From contig OZ241321.1 of the NCBI GenBank assembly GCA_965199725.1, positions 1,436,450 through 1,500,449 on the forward strand: a DNA stretch of 64,000 nucleotides. The letters are read 5' to 3'. How positions within the stretch are numbered: position 1 is the first letter of the stretch; each line of letters starts with the position of its first letter. The position numbers and the translations under genes were made by a program. Of the stretch, positions 33,953-44,114 are shown piece by piece. The notes below the pieces were generated by a model. That model did not search any database. It was not told the DNA's origin and saw only the letters and a list, made by a program, of their open reading frames with translations. The stretch comes from G965199725 sp965199725 (GTDB taxonomy: Bacteria; Pseudomonadota; Gammaproteobacteria; Nitrosococcales; Methylophagaceae).

Positions 33953-34858
33953 GTGACTGCCAGCTTTATTCTTGTTGATTGGATGAATCAGCATAAGGCT
34001 CGAGTTGAGAATGTACTCGCCAGCAGAATACCGAATACAGGCAACAAAAGTGACGGTACATCAACACAACTTATTGACGCTATGCGCTACGCCACTCTAA
34101 ATGGTGGCAAGCGTTTGCGTGCTTTGCTTGCTTATGCAGCAGGTGAAGCGTTACATGCTGATTTGTCTTTACTTGATATACCAGCTAGTGCTGTGGAAAT
34201 GGTCCATGCCTATTCATTAGTGCATGATGATATGCCAATAATAGATGACGATGATCTTCGCCGTGATCTGCCTGCCTGCCACAAAGCGTATAATGAGGCA
34301 ACAGCATTATTGGTTGGTGATGCCTTACAAAGTTTGGCATTTGAAACGCTATGTGATGATGCACTTTCTTATTATCAGACAAGAAAAATGGTAAAAATAC
34401 TGGCGTACCAATCGGGTTTAGCCGGTATGGTGGGTGGTCAGGCAATTGATATTGAATCTGTAAGCAAATCGTTCACTATTTCTGCGTTACAGGATATGTA
34501 TACACTCAAAACGGGTGCTTTAATTCGTGCCAGTGTTAGTTTGGGTGCGTTAGCATCAGAATCGGTGGAGGAAGCTACTTTGGTTGAATTAGATATTTAC
34601 GCCTGTTGTATTGGTCTTGCCTTCCAAATCTATGATGATATTCTGGATGTTGTTGCTGATACTGACACGTTAGGGGAAATGCAAGGGGCAAATATTGCGT
34701 TAAATAAGCCAACCTATCCCGCGCTATTGGGCATAGATAATGCCAGAAAAAAAGCAGAAGATTTGATTGCACAGGCGTTGACTGCATTACATAATATACC
34801 TTATGACACACAAATTCTTGCTGAACTAGCACGATTTGTTGTGCAAAGATCTCACTAA
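33953..34858 (+). CDS. ispA: Farnesyl/geranyl diphosphate synthase
   Basis: 301 residues from a GTG start, 3 bp after xseB. The first aspartate-rich motif is DDMPIIDDDDLRRD (92-105) and the second is YDDILDVVAD. GGKRLRALLAYAAGE is the conserved lead-in. It condenses IPP with DMAPP to make farnesyl diphosphate, using precursors from the DXP pathway whose first enzyme is encoded next. Confidence 0.94.
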   Translation: MTASFILVDWMNQHKARVENVLASRIPNTGNKSDGTSTQLIDAMRYATLNGGKRLRALLAYAAGEALHADLSLLDIPASAVEMVHAYSLVHDDMPIIDDDDLRRDLPACHKAYNEATALLVGDALQSLAFETLCDDALSYYQTRKMVKILAYQSGLAGMVGGQAIDIESVSKSFTISALQDMYTLKTGALIRASVSLGALASESVEEATLVELDIYACCIGLAFQIYDDILDVVADTDTLGEMQGANIALNKPTYPALLGIDNARKKAEDLIAQALTALHNIPYDTQILAELARFVVQRSH

Positions 34859-34874
34859 TTTTAAATCATAAGAA

Positions 34875-36710
34875 ATGGATAGTTTGCTTGATCAGATTAA
34901 CAGTCCTGATGACTTAAGGCAGCTTGATAAAAAGCAATTGCCGCAACTGGCTGAAGAAATACGCATGCTAATTATTGACAGTGTGCAACAGACTGGTGGT
35001 CATATAGCATCAAATCTTGGTGTTGTTGAGCTTACACTGGCGCTACATTATGTATTCGACACCCCTAATGATCGTCTTATCTGGGATGTAGGTCACCAGA
35101 GTTACGCCCATAAAATTATTACTGGTCGCCGCGATAGTATGAGTACCATGCGTCAATTTGGGGGGTTATCTGGTTTTCCCAAGCGTAGTGAGAGCGAGTA
35201 TGATGCTTTCGGCGTTGGTCATTCAAGCACATCAATTAGTGCGGCATTAGGCATGGCTATTGTTGCCCAGATTAATGATAATACGCGCCGTGCTGTTGCG
35301 GTTATTGGCGATGGTGCGCTTACTGCTGGTCAAGCCTATGAAGCATTGGATCATGCTGGTGATTTGCGCACTAATTTGCTGGTTATTCTTAATGATAACG
35401 AAATGTCCATTTCTAAAAATGTTGGTGGTATGTCAAATTATCTGGCCCGTCTGCTTTCTGGCAAAGTCTATACTTCGGCGCGTGAAGGCAGCAAACGGGT
35501 TTTGGAAAAGATTCCTTCTGCATGGGAGTTTGTTCGTCGTACTGAAGAGCATGTCAAAGGTATGGTTATTCCCGGTACATTATTTGAGGAAATGGGCTTC
35601 AATTATATTGGTCCGATTGATGGGCATGATCTTGATACGTTGATTGCCACGCTTATCAACCTGCGCAAACAAAAAGGACCGCAGTTTTTGCATGTTGTCA
35701 CCAAAAAAGGCAAAGGTTACCAGCCAGCGGAACAGCAACCATGCCAGTATCATGGTGTTAGCCCTGCAGGTAGTGCTTCACCTGCCTTAAGTTACACTCA
35801 GGTGTTTAGTGACTGGCTATGTGACATGGCAAAAGAGTCGCAAGCGCTAATTGGTATTACGCCAGCGATGGCTGATGGATCGGGGTTAAACGCATTTGCT
35901 AAAGACTACCCTGAACGCTATTTTGATGTTGGTATTGCTGAGCAACATGCTGTTACTTTGGCTGCAGGTATGGCTTGTGAAGACAAAAAACCAGTTGTTG
36001 CCATTTACTCTACTTTTCTGCAACGTGGTTATGATCAACTTATCCATGATGTTGCCTTGCAGAATCTACCAGTTTTATTTGCTATTGATCGCGGTGGGCT
36101 TGTGGGTGCTGATGGTGCGACCCATGCAGGTAGTTTTGATCTAAGTTATCTACGCTGTATTCCTAATATAGTCATTATGACACCTGCTGATGAGAATGAG
36201 TGTCGGCAAATGTTAACAACGGGGTATCAATATCACGGCCCGAGTGCCGTACGTTATCCTCGCGGCGCGGGTGCTGGTGTGGTAGTGCAACCAGCATTAA
36301 CTGCGCTACCTGTTGGTAGAGCAGAGGTAAAGAGGCGCGGTGAAAAGACGGCAATACTGGCGTTTGGCTCTATGTTGACATCATCGCTTGAGGCTGCCGA
36401 AAAACTGCATGCAACGGTTGTTAACATGCGTTTTGTTAAGCCTTTGGACGAAAAGTGCATTGCAGAGATAGCCGGCAGCCATGAGTTGATCGTAACGATT
36501 GAAGAAAATGCTGTTCTAGGTGGTGCTGGCAGTGGCGTTAATGAATATCTGCATACCATTGGTAATAGTGCATCAGTGATTAATCTTGGCTTGCCTGATA
36601 AATTTCTTGACCATGGCAAACAACAACATTTGCTTGGTCTGTGTGATCTTAATGCAGCAGGCATAATCAATGCTGTCAACAGCCATTTTTCTATAGTTGA
36701 TCAACATTGA
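34875..36710 (+). CDS. dxs: 1-deoxy-D-xylulose-5-phosphate synthase
   Basis: 611 residues, full length. TPP-dependent enzyme with [34 protein letters not shown], the TPP motif [18 protein letters not shown], and the transketolase C-domain ([18 protein letters not shown]). It makes DXP from pyruvate and glyceraldehyde 3-phosphate for isoprenoids. Seventeen bases after ispA. Confidence 0.96.
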   Translation: MDSLLDQINSPDDLRQLDKKQLPQLAEEIRMLIIDSVQQTGGHIASNLGVVELTLALHYVFDTPNDRLIWDVGHQSYAHKIITGRRDSMSTMRQFGGLSGFPKRSESEYDAFGVGHSSTSISAALGMAIVAQINDNTRRAVAVIGDGALTAGQAYEALDHAGDLRTNLLVILNDNEMSISKNVGGMSNYLARLLSGKVYTSAREGSKRVLEKIPSAWEFVRRTEEHVKGMVIPGTLFEEMGFNYIGPIDGHDLDTLIATLINLRKQKGPQFLHVVTKKGKGYQPAEQQPCQYHGVSPAGSASPALSYTQVFSDWLCDMAKESQALIGITPAMADGSGLNAFAKDYPERYFDVGIAEQHAVTLAAGMACEDKKPVVAIYSTFLQRGYDQLIHDVALQNLPVLFAIDRGGLVGADGATHAGSFDLSYLRCIPNIVIMTPADENECRQMLTTGYQYHGPSAVRYPRGAGAGVVVQPALTALPVGRAEVKRRGEKTAILAFGSMLTSSLEAAEKLHATVVNMRFVKPLDEKCIAEIAGSHELIVTIEENAVLGGAGSGVNEYLHTIGNSASVINLGLPDKFLDHGKQQHLLGLCDLNAAGIINAVNSHFSIVDQH

Positions 36711-36736
36711 TCAATTCTCAGTATAATAGCCACATT

Positions 36737-37120
36737 ATGGGTGCTACTTATACCTTAAAAGTTGTTGCTGATTTTGCATCAGCGCATACCTTACGTGATT
36801 ACCCAGGCGATTGTAGCCGTATGCACGGACATAACTGGAAATTAGAAGTAGATGTAACTGCTATTGCGTTAAATGAGCATGGTATGGGCATGGACTTTAA
36901 AATAATTAAAGCTGCTGCCCGCAAGCTGGCAAAAACACTTGATCATTGTTATCTTAACGATATTTCACCATTCGATATGGTCAACCCTACAGCAGAAAAT
37001 ATTGCCCGCTATTTTTACCAGCATCTTACTACCATGCTGAATACAGATACAGCAAAAATATCAGGCGTTACCCTATGGGAAACTGATCGCGCTTGTGTTC
37101 ATTATAACGAGGGTAATTAA
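36737..37120 (+). CDS. queD: 6-pyruvoyl-tetrahydropterin synthase family (QueD-like)
   Basis: 127 residues from the ATG at 36737. An earlier in-frame start at 36707 overlaps dxs and carries no family sequence. Zinc-binding [23 protein letters not shown] with the catalytic cysteine, and [23 protein letters not shown] are the QueD/PTPS signatures. QueD makes 6-carboxytetrahydropterin, a queuosine precursor, from the dihydroneopterin triphosphate that FolE2 produces. A TATAAT at 36722-36727 may give it its own promoter. Confidence 0.88.
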   Translation: MGATYTLKVVADFASAHTLRDYPGDCSRMHGHNWKLEVDVTAIALNEHGMGMDFKIIKAAARKLAKTLDHCYLNDISPFDMVNPTAENIARYFYQHLTTMLNTDTAKISGVTLWETDRACVHYNEGN

Positions 37121-37121
37121 T

Positions 37122-37931
37122 ATGATTGACAGTAACAAAACAGCTTATGGTCATGAGATAGAAGATGTACAGAATGCCTCTGACAAACGCCAGCTTGCTA
37201 TTGATAAAGTGGGCATCAAGGATATTCAGCACCCGATTAAAATCAGTGATCGTTCAAAAGGCGAGCAACACACGATTGCTAATTTCAATATGTATGTCAA
37301 CTTGCCTCACCAATTTAAAGGCACCCATATGTCCCGTTTTGTCGAAATTTTAAACCAATATGAAAGCGAAATAACGGTGACATCGTTTCGTACCATGCTG
37401 AGTGAAATGACAGCACGTTTGCAGGCTAAGTCAGGGTATATTGAAATGGAGTTTCCTTATTTTATTTGCAAAGAGGCACCTATCAGTAAGGTAAAAAGCC
37501 TGATGAACTATCAAGCGAGTTTTATCGGTCAGATAAATGGTGATACAACTGATGTTATTGTTAAAGTTGTTATACCAGTTACAAGTTTGTGCCCTTGTTC
37601 AAAGCGTATTTCAGATTATGGTGCCCATAATCAACGTTCGCATGTCACTATTACGGTGCGTGTTGATAGCTTTATCTGGATTGAAGACTTAATTGATCTG
37701 GTTGAAGAAGAGGCATCATGTGAAATTTTTGGCCTGTTAAAGCGCCCTGATGAAAAGTTTGTTACTGAAAAGGCCTATGATAATCCAAAATTTGTTGAGG
37801 ATATTGTTCGTGATATTGCTGCTCGTTTTAATGAAGATGATCGCATTAATGCCTATATTGTTGAATCGGAAAACTTTGAATCAATTCACAACCATTCTGC
37901 CTATGCCCTTATTACCAAGGGTTTTAGCTGA
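37122..37931 (+). CDS. folE2: GTP cyclohydrolase FolE2
   Basis: 269 residues from ATG at 37122, one base after the queD stop, preceded by GAGGG. Family signatures: [25 protein letters not shown] and [23 protein letters not shown], containing the metal-binding cysteine. FolE2 converts GTP to dihydroneopterin triphosphate and, unlike FolE, does not depend on zinc. Pairing with queD gives two consecutive steps toward queuosine, or feeds folate. Confidence 0.95.
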   Translation: MIDSNKTAYGHEIEDVQNASDKRQLAIDKVGIKDIQHPIKISDRSKGEQHTIANFNMYVNLPHQFKGTHMSRFVEILNQYESEITVTSFRTMLSEMTARLQAKSGYIEMEFPYFICKEAPISKVKSLMNYQASFIGQINGDTTDVIVKVVIPVTSLCPCSKRISDYGAHNQRSHVTITVRVDSFIWIEDLIDLVEEEASCEIFGLLKRPDEKFVTEKAYDNPKFVEDIVRDIAARFNEDDRINAYIVESENFESIHNHSAYALITKGFS

Positions 37932-38023
37932 TTAAGGTAAGCTTAGATAACGGATTGTAAAGTGAGGAAAATATGAATGGGGTCTGGTGCAGTGATGCTA
38001 TTAGCTGATTTCCTTTCGATTAC

Positions 38024-38182
38024 TTTAATACTGATTCATTTATTAATTATGATAATTATGGTAGTTACCAGCAGATGATAGATAAAATCATAGAACTGGA
38101 TAACGATGATACAAAATACAAATCTTTCCTAGAGCAATCCTACGGTTCATATTTTGATATAGCCGAAAAGAAAGGACAGTGA
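38024..38182 (+). pseudogene. Remnant of a family 10 (alpha-1,3-fucosyl) transferase, C-terminal piece
   Basis: A 52-codon frame reads FNTDSFINYDNYGSYQQM then IDKIIELDNDDTKYKSFLEQ, the pattern following the sugar-nucleotide site in GT10 enzymes (SFINYxDY...IxxIDNDDxxY). No start is present and an in-frame TGA lies at 38006-38008, so only a stump remains. It abuts the Crp-like remnant on the opposite strand. Confidence 0.6.
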
Positions 38183-38417
38183 GCATTCGCAAGCAAAATT
38201 CGTTTGATTCTTGACAGATAGATAGTAAGTTTTTTCGTGGGATAGTAATCAGTGAACTGTCTTCATTGGCCTTAGTATATGCAGAGGTATTCGCATGGCT
38301 GTATAAAAATGACACTGCCTCAGTGACTAAATGATCTTTTCTTAGTATCTGAAAATTTTCTCTTTTTTGTCTTATTTTTAACCACCCATCTAGCAGATAA
38401 TTCATCAGGCGAATCAC
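38183..38417 (-). pseudogene. Remnant of a Crp/Fnr-type regulator (cyclic-nucleotide-binding domain)
   Basis: The minus frame reads LLDGWLKIRQKRENFQILRK, then VTEAVSFLY and DSSLITIPRKNLLSICQE, then CLRMLTVLS. This matches the jelly-roll domain of Crp/Fnr proteins. It has no DNA-binding domain and runs into sequence that is the back of the GT10 remnant, so the frame past about 38180 is not part of the gene. Confidence 0.55.
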
Positions 38418-38437
38418 AATGTTTGTATTATGAAAAA

Positions 38438-38518
38438 TTATCGCCGTACGCTTTGCGTCATTATTATGCTGTGCATTTATTGGAAAATGGGTATGATATT
38501 CGGACTATTCAGGGCTAA
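38438..38518 (+). pseudogene. Remnant of a tyrosine recombinase/integron integrase
   Basis: A short frame reads SPYALRHYYAVHLLENGY then DIRTIQ, ending in a stop. It matches the catalytic box of integron-type and XerC-like recombinases, LRHxxAxHLLExGxDIRTIQ, with the active-site arginine and histidine. The tyrosine that would follow about 30 residues later is absent. Only this fragment remains. Confidence 0.65.
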
Positions 38519-38590
38519 AATTTGAATACAGTTTTATCATTATTGTGATAATGCGATTCTAAATAATTTAACAATCCACTAGCGGTATTG

Positions 38591-39709
38591 ATGAAAAATA
38601 TTAATAAATTATGGCGAACCAAAAATTATCTCGCTGCCTTAGCTATTGCATTGATCGCCTTATTTTGGATGAACAGTCGTCCGACAAACAGTCTGGATCA
38701 TTTGCAAACAGGGCCAAGACTATCCGAACCCAATCTGACTAAGGTACAGGTAGCACGCTTACAAACCAAGCCATATCAATTAAAAGTACATCTTAGTGCC
38801 AGGACCGAGCCTAATCGTATAGTTGATCTAAAAGCCGAACTGGAAGGGCGCATTACCCGCTTGCCGCTGGAAAAAGGCAGCATGGTCAAAACTGACGATG
38901 TCGTCTGTGAGCTGGCTATTGAAGATCGGCAACAACGGGTAAATGAAGCTAAATCTGCCTTGCAGCATGCATGGCTAGAGTATGAAGGAGCGCAGCAATT
39001 AAATCGCGATGGTCTTGGATCAGAAGTGGCCACCGCTGCCAGTCAGGCAAAATTGCAAAGGGCCACGGCCATCTTAGAGAAGGCAAAAGTTGATCTCGCC
39101 AATATCAATATTCGTGCTCCTTTCGCTGGCATATTGGATACCCGTCCAGTTGAGTTAGGTGAATACATGCAAAAGGGAGACGTGTGTGCCCGTGTGATTG
39201 ATCTTAATCCGATGGTGCTGAAAGGCAGAGTATCGGAAAGCGATGTCATCATGCTTGGCAGCGGCAACACTGCCAAAGCTACACTGCACAGTGGTCAGAA
39301 GGTGATCGGCAGGATTCGTTATATTGGTCGCGAGCCCGATCAGATTACTCGCACTTTTCCGCTAGAAATCACGATTGATAATGCTGGCGGGCAGCTATTA
39401 GCAGGCATGACTGCTAAGGTGGAACTACCACTGACAGAAATGCCAGCTTATCATGTGCGTTCTTCTTTACTGACACTGGACGATAACGGAAGCCTTGGAT
39501 TACATATCGTTGATGAGCAGCAAATCGTCCGCTTTTATCCAGTCACTATTATTGGCAGCGACCATAACGGCATCTGGCTAACCGGTATACCTGATGGCAG
39601 TCTCTTGATTACGATGGGGCAGGAATACGTTAGTCCTGGAGAGAAAGTAAACTATATGCTTGACCAGCCGCTAGATAATATTTCTGAGATAAATAAGGTG
39701 AACAGGTAA
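38591..39709 (+). CDS. RND efflux membrane fusion protein (HlyD/AcrA family)
   Basis: 372 residues from the ATG at 38591. N-terminal signal anchor (about 13-30), lipoyl-like halves (DLKAELEGRITRLPLEKGSMVKTDDVVCEL and INIRAPFAGILDTRPVELGEYMQKGDVCA) separated by a coiled coil (about 100-155), then beta-barrel and membrane-proximal regions. It links the following RND pump to an outer-membrane channel that is not encoded here. Confidence 0.9.
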   Translation: MKNINKLWRTKNYLAALAIALIALFWMNSRPTNSLDHLQTGPRLSEPNLTKVQVARLQTKPYQLKVHLSARTEPNRIVDLKAELEGRITRLPLEKGSMVKTDDVVCELAIEDRQQRVNEAKSALQHAWLEYEGAQQLNRDGLGSEVATAASQAKLQRATAILEKAKVDLANINIRAPFAGILDTRPVELGEYMQKGDVCARVIDLNPMVLKGRVSESDVIMLGSGNTAKATLHSGQKVIGRIRYIGREPDQITRTFPLEITIDNAGGQLLAGMTAKVELPLTEMPAYHVRSSLLTLDDNGSLGLHIVDEQQIVRFYPVTIIGSDHNGIWLTGIPDGSLLITMGQEYVSPGEKVNYMLDQPLDNISEINKVNR

Positions 39710-39716
39710 GTCTTAA

Positions 39717-42700
39717 ATGAGCATTATTCGTACTGCAACTTCCCGCTCACGCAGTATCTTGTCCATTTTTTTGATGATTGTGTTAGTGGGGTTGTTTGCG
39801 CGTAACAACATACCTTTGGCGCTCAATCCAGATGTGGCAGTACCAATTGTGGTTATCTCAATATTTCAGGACGGTATTTCCCCGGAAGATGGTGATCGTC
39901 TGTTACTCAGACCCATTGAACAGGAATTACGTAACATTGAAGGGTTGAAAGAAACTAAGGGCACCGCACGTGAATCGATTGCTTACCTGCTGGCTGAGTT
40001 TGAATCAGAGGTGGATATTAACCAGGCTATCATTGATGTGCGTGAGGCAGTAGATCGGGCTAAATCAAAACTGCCACAGGAAGCCGAAGAACCCAATGTA
40101 AAAGAAGTAAATGCTGACGAGTTCCCTGCCATTGTAGTGACATTAAGAGGCGATGTACCAGAGCGCACGCTATTCCAAAATGCACAGACCCTTCAACGTG
40201 CGTTTGAAGACATTAGTTCTGTGCTGGAAGCAAATATGGTTGGTCATCGTGAGGAAATGGTAGAAATTGTCATTGATCCAGTCAAATTAGAATACTATGG
40301 TATTACCAGTAAGCAGCTTATGAATGCTGTTTTTACCAATAACATGCTGATAGCTGCCGGCGAGTTTGACAATAGCTATGGGCGCTTTTCTATTAAAGCA
40401 CCTGGTCTGATTGAAAGTACCGCTGATGTATATAACATTCCGGTTAAGTCAACCTCTGATGGCGCGATCACTCTAGCAGACATTACCAAGGTTCGTCGTA
40501 CTTTCAAAGACCCATCCAGATTCACTTCAGTAAACGGTGATAATGCCATAGCGATAGAAGTTAAAAAACGTAACGGTGCTAGCCAGATTGAGGTATCGCA
40601 AGCAGTACGTAATATTGTTAATGAACATGCTACCACTATTCCTAAAAATATCATCATTGAATATGTGCTTGACCAATCGCAAGTCACTATGGACATGGTA
40701 TCGGAGATGCAGGGCAATATTGTCACTGCTATGGTTTTAGTGATGATCATTGTAGTGGCTGCACTAGGTCTGCGTTCTGGTTTTCTGGTTGGTGTTGGTA
40801 TACCGTTTTCTCTGTTATTCTCTATAATCATTCTGTTCTATCAGAATTTTTCGTTTAACGGTATGGTGATGTTTGCCATGATACTGGCGCTAGGCATGCT
40901 AATTGATGGTGTTATTGTTATTACTGAATATGCAGATCGTAAAATGGTCGAAGGCTTAAGCGCTACCAGTGCTTATCAGGCTTCAGTAAAACGCATGTTC
41001 TGGCCAGTAGTTGCATCTACTGCTACTACACTGGCAGCATTTTTACCCTTAATGTTCTGGCCTGGAGTAGCTGGCGACTTTATGGGGTATCTACCTGTTA
41101 CTGTTTTTACTGTGTTGGCAGGTTCGCTACTTTACACATTGTTGTTTGCCCCAGTAGCAGGATCGCTGATAGGTGGTGGCAATAAACAAACGGCTATTAG
41201 CCAATATTTGAGAAAACTGGAAACCGATCCGCCGGAAACTCTTGACGGTATAACCGGCCAATATGCCAGAATGCTTGCCTGGCTGATGCGTGCGCCAATT
41301 ATCGTTGCTATGATTAGTCTGTTTGGCGTATTCATGATCTTTAAGTTTTATGGTCAATATAACAGTGGAATAGCGTTTTTTACTGAAACAGAAGAAAAAT
41401 ACGGTCAGGTAGCTGTGCGTGCCCAAGGTAATTTATCGGTTAATGAGGTGCGTGATATTATTCAGCAGGTTGAGCAATTAGTGATGTCTGTACCCGGTGT
41501 TCTATCTACTTATTCATCTTCTGGTACTGACAGCACCCAGAGCGGTGGGCCTCGTCCACCCGCTAAAGATCAGATTGGCACATTGCTGGTTGAACTAGAT
41601 GAACCTGAAAATCTGAATAAAACAACACTTGCGGTATTTGCTGACATTAATCAGTACGCCAATGTTATCCCTGGCGTTATTGTCTCTGCCAATCCATTTA
41701 GCAATGGACCGCCAATTGGCAAACCCATTCAGATACAACTTGCATCTCACAATAAGGATAAACTCAAAGCAGCCACTGCCAAACTATCTCGTTATCTGGC
41801 AGAACATGTTGCCGGCTTGCGTGATGTGACTGACACCACGCCATTGCCCGGGATTGAATGGGAAATGCAGGTTGATCGGACATTGGCAGCCCAAATGGGC
41901 ACTAATATTGTGGAAGTGGGGCGCGCGTTACAGCTCTTGACTAATGGTATTAAGCTGGGGGAATATCGTCCTAACGATGCCAACAGAGAAGTTGATATTC
42001 GCCTGCGGTACCCTGATAGTGAGCGTGGTATGACAGCATTGGATAATTTACGTATTAACACCGAATCTGGCCCAGTGCCAATAGCTAATTTTGTCAAGCG
42101 GGTATCTACCCACAGAATTGATAAAATCACCCGTGTTAACGGTATTCAGGTCATGAATGTGCGTGCTGATGTACAACCTAGCGTACTTGCTGACAACAAA
42201 ATCAGGGAAATTAAAGCTTGGCTTGCAACAATCAATATTGATCCTGAAGTCACGATTAAGTTTCGTGGTGCCAATGAAGAGCAGGAAAAGTCAAAAGCCT
42301 TTCTGTCAGTTGCTTTCTCACTGGCACTGTTTTTGATGTTTATCATGCTAGTCACTCAATTTAACAGCTTCTATCAGGCGTTACTAATTTTATCATCAGT
42401 AGTTATGTCTATTGCTGGTGTACTGCTGGGGCTGTTATTGACGGGTGGTGTATTCAGCACTATTCTAACTGGTGCAGGCATTGTAGCACTGGCAGGTATC
42501 GTGGTTAACAATAATATCGTATTGATTGATACTTATAATCACCTAAGCCGATCTGCCACTAAGCTGACACCCGAGCAAATAGCAATAAGAACCTGCGCCC
42601 AACGCTTACGACCAGTGTTTTTAACCACTTCCACCACCATTTTAGGGCTGATGCCAATGGCAAGCGCTGTCAGTATTGATATTATTAATCGTAATGTTGT

Positions 42701-42854
42701 AGTGAATGGTCTTATTGTGTCTGGTTTTCAACCATTAGCTTCAGCAGTTGTTCATGGCTTGTTATTTGCTACCTTACTGACCCTGATTATCACCCCAGTA
42801 ATGTTGGTGTTGCCTAGCCGCATTGTCCGGTTGCTAAAATATGCTGTAAAGTAA
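39717..42854 (+). CDS. RND efflux transporter permease (AcrB family)
   Basis: 1,045 residues, normal for AcrB-like pumps, with twelve membrane spans in two groups. Family marks are the N-terminal PDVAVPIVVISIFQDGISPEDGDRLLLRPIEQELRNIEG, ILALGMLIDGVIVITEYADR in TM4 (with the proton-relay aspartate), and the second-half TGAGIVALAGIVVNNNIVLIDTYNHL. Seven bases separate it from the fusion protein gene. The substrate is unknown. Confidence 0.94.
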   Translation: MSIIRTATSRSRSILSIFLMIVLVGLFARNNIPLALNPDVAVPIVVISIFQDGISPEDGDRLLLRPIEQELRNIEGLKETKGTARESIAYLLAEFESEVDINQAIIDVREAVDRAKSKLPQEAEEPNVKEVNADEFPAIVVTLRGDVPERTLFQNAQTLQRAFEDISSVLEANMVGHREEMVEIVIDPVKLEYYGITSKQLMNAVFTNNMLIAAGEFDNSYGRFSIKAPGLIESTADVYNIPVKSTSDGAITLADITKVRRTFKDPSRFTSVNGDNAIAIEVKKRNGASQIEVSQAVRNIVNEHATTIPKNIIIEYVLDQSQVTMDMVSEMQGNIVTAMVLVMIIVVAALGLRSGFLVGVGIPFSLLFSIIILFYQNFSFNGMVMFAMILALGMLIDGVIVITEYADRKMVEGLSATSAYQASVKRMFWPVVASTATTLAAFLPLMFWPGVAGDFMGYLPVTVFTVLAGSLLYTLLFAPVAGSLIGGGNKQTAISQYLRKLETDPPETLDGITGQYARMLAWLMRAPIIVAMISLFGVFMIFKFYGQYNSGIAFFTETEEKYGQVAVRAQGNLSVNEVRDIIQQVEQLVMSVPGVLSTYSSSGTDSTQSGGPRPPAKDQIGTLLVELDEPENLNKTTLAVFADINQYANVIPGVIVSANPFSNGPPIGKPIQIQLASHNKDKLKAATAKLSRYLAEHVAGLRDVTDTTPLPGIEWEMQVDRTLAAQMGTNIVEVGRALQLLTNGIKLGEYRPNDANREVDIRLRYPDSERGMTALDNLRINTESGPVPIANFVKRVSTHRIDKITRVNGIQVMNVRADVQPSVLADNKIREIKAWLATINIDPEVTIKFRGANEEQEKSKAFLSVAFSLALFLMFIMLVTQFNSFYQALLILSSVVMSIAGVLLGLLLTGGVFSTILTGAGIVALAGIVVNNNIVLIDTYNHLSRSATKLTPEQIAIRTCAQRLRPVFLTTSTTILGLMPMASAVSIDIINRNVVVNGLIVSGFQPLASAVVHGLLFATLLTLIITPVMLVLPSRIVRLLKYAVK

Positions 42855-43060
42855 ATAGCATGAGCAGCTGGTAACTTGAGCTAAAATTATAATCTCTTTA
42901 TTGACAGTGCATGATGTTGGTGTTTATCAAATACATGTTTATTTTTACGACCACGATCAGCTAATCCATGACAGATCCTTAAATAATAAGGCTTAATACT
43001 GACTTAACTATCGGAAGTTAATAGCGTTACTTAAGACAATTTGGTAACTCTATGGAGAGT

Positions 43061-44071
43061 TTACGGTTGGCACCATTCCGCCAATGTGTTTATCCATGCT
43101 GGATGATCATTTAAGCAAGGAATAAAGGTAAATGACTTGCCACCCGCTGACTGAAAAATTTCTTGTCCGCCTATCGCGATTTCTTCCAGCGTTTCTAGGC
43201 AATCAGTGACAAATGCCGGGCAGATAATAAGCAGGTTGCTGACTCCTGAGGTCGCTAATTTGCGTAAGGTATTTTCTGTGCTTGGTTCCAGCCATTTTGC
43301 TCTGCCCAGACGCGACTGGAAGGCAATGGAATATTGCGATGATTTAAGCCCTGCTTTATCAGCAAAGCAGGCTGTTGTGCGGAATACATGATAGCGATAG
43401 CAGCAATTTTTATGATCATCGTTATCCCCTTGACAGCACATACCCTCTTTAAATTGATAACCGCTTGGATGGTAGTTAGCAAGATGTGATTCAGGCAGGC
43501 CGTGATAACTGAATAAAATATGATCATAGCGCTTATCAAGGTAAAGCTGGGCACTTTTGACTAAAGCGTGAATATAATCAGGATGATCATAAAAAGGCGG
43601 AAAAACGGTTAAGTTAACGGGCAATTTATGTTTTTTGATAACAATTTGTGCTTCATGAATAGAGGTGGTTACCGTGCTATCAGCATAGTGCGGATAAAGT
43701 GGCATGAATAAAATCTCGCTTATGTCTTGTTGCTGAGCAAGATGCAACATCTGTTCACCAATGCTTGGCTCACCATAACGCATGGCCATGCCAACGGGCA
43801 TATCAAGTTCCGCTTGCAATTTTGTTTGCAGGCGTTTTGATAACACAATCAGGGGTGATCCCTCTTTTGTCCAGATTTTTTTGTATGCCTTAGCGGATTG
43901 CGCCGGCCGAAAGGGTAGCACAAACAAACCAACAATTAACCGCCTTATCAGCCAGGGCAGTTGAATGACATGCCTATCCATTAAAAACTGATTTAAGTAG
44001 CGGCGAACAGCTTTACTATCAGGTTGACAAGGTGAGCCTAAATTAGCTAATAATACTGCGCGTTTGTTCAT
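43061..44071 (-). CDS. hemH: Ferrochelatase
   Basis: 336 residues. Catalytic histidine H190 in FSYHGLPESHL and acidic cluster CLETLEEIAI (about 291-300); opening AVLLANLGSP. It inserts Fe(II) into protoporphyrin IX to make protoheme. A cysteine-rich stretch MCCQGDNDDHKNCCYRYH (about 211-228) lies before the last domain; such segments are found in several gammaproteobacterial ferrochelatases. Confidence 0.95.
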   Translation of the reverse strand: MNKRAVLLANLGSPCQPDSKAVRRYLNQFLMDRHVIQLPWLIRRLIVGLFVLPFRPAQSAKAYKKIWTKEGSPLIVLSKRLQTKLQAELDMPVGMAMRYGEPSIGEQMLHLAQQQDISEILFMPLYPHYADSTVTTSIHEAQIVIKKHKLPVNLTVFPPFYDHPDYIHALVKSAQLYLDKRYDHILFSYHGLPESHLANYHPSGYQFKEGMCCQGDNDDHKNCCYRYHVFRTTACFADKAGLKSSQYSIAFQSRLGRAKWLEPSTENTLRKLATSGVSNLLIICPAFVTDCLETLEEIAIGGQEIFQSAGGKSFTFIPCLNDHPAWINTLAEWCQP

Positions 44072-44114
44072 GGCGTTATCAGGGTCAATAAAAAGATTAG
44101 TTAACCCGACACTG

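Noticed and set aside
38088..38180. C-terminal part of the minus frame behind the Crp-like remnant
   Set aside because: These bases read as the complement of the GT10 remnant; the Crp pattern ends near 38180.
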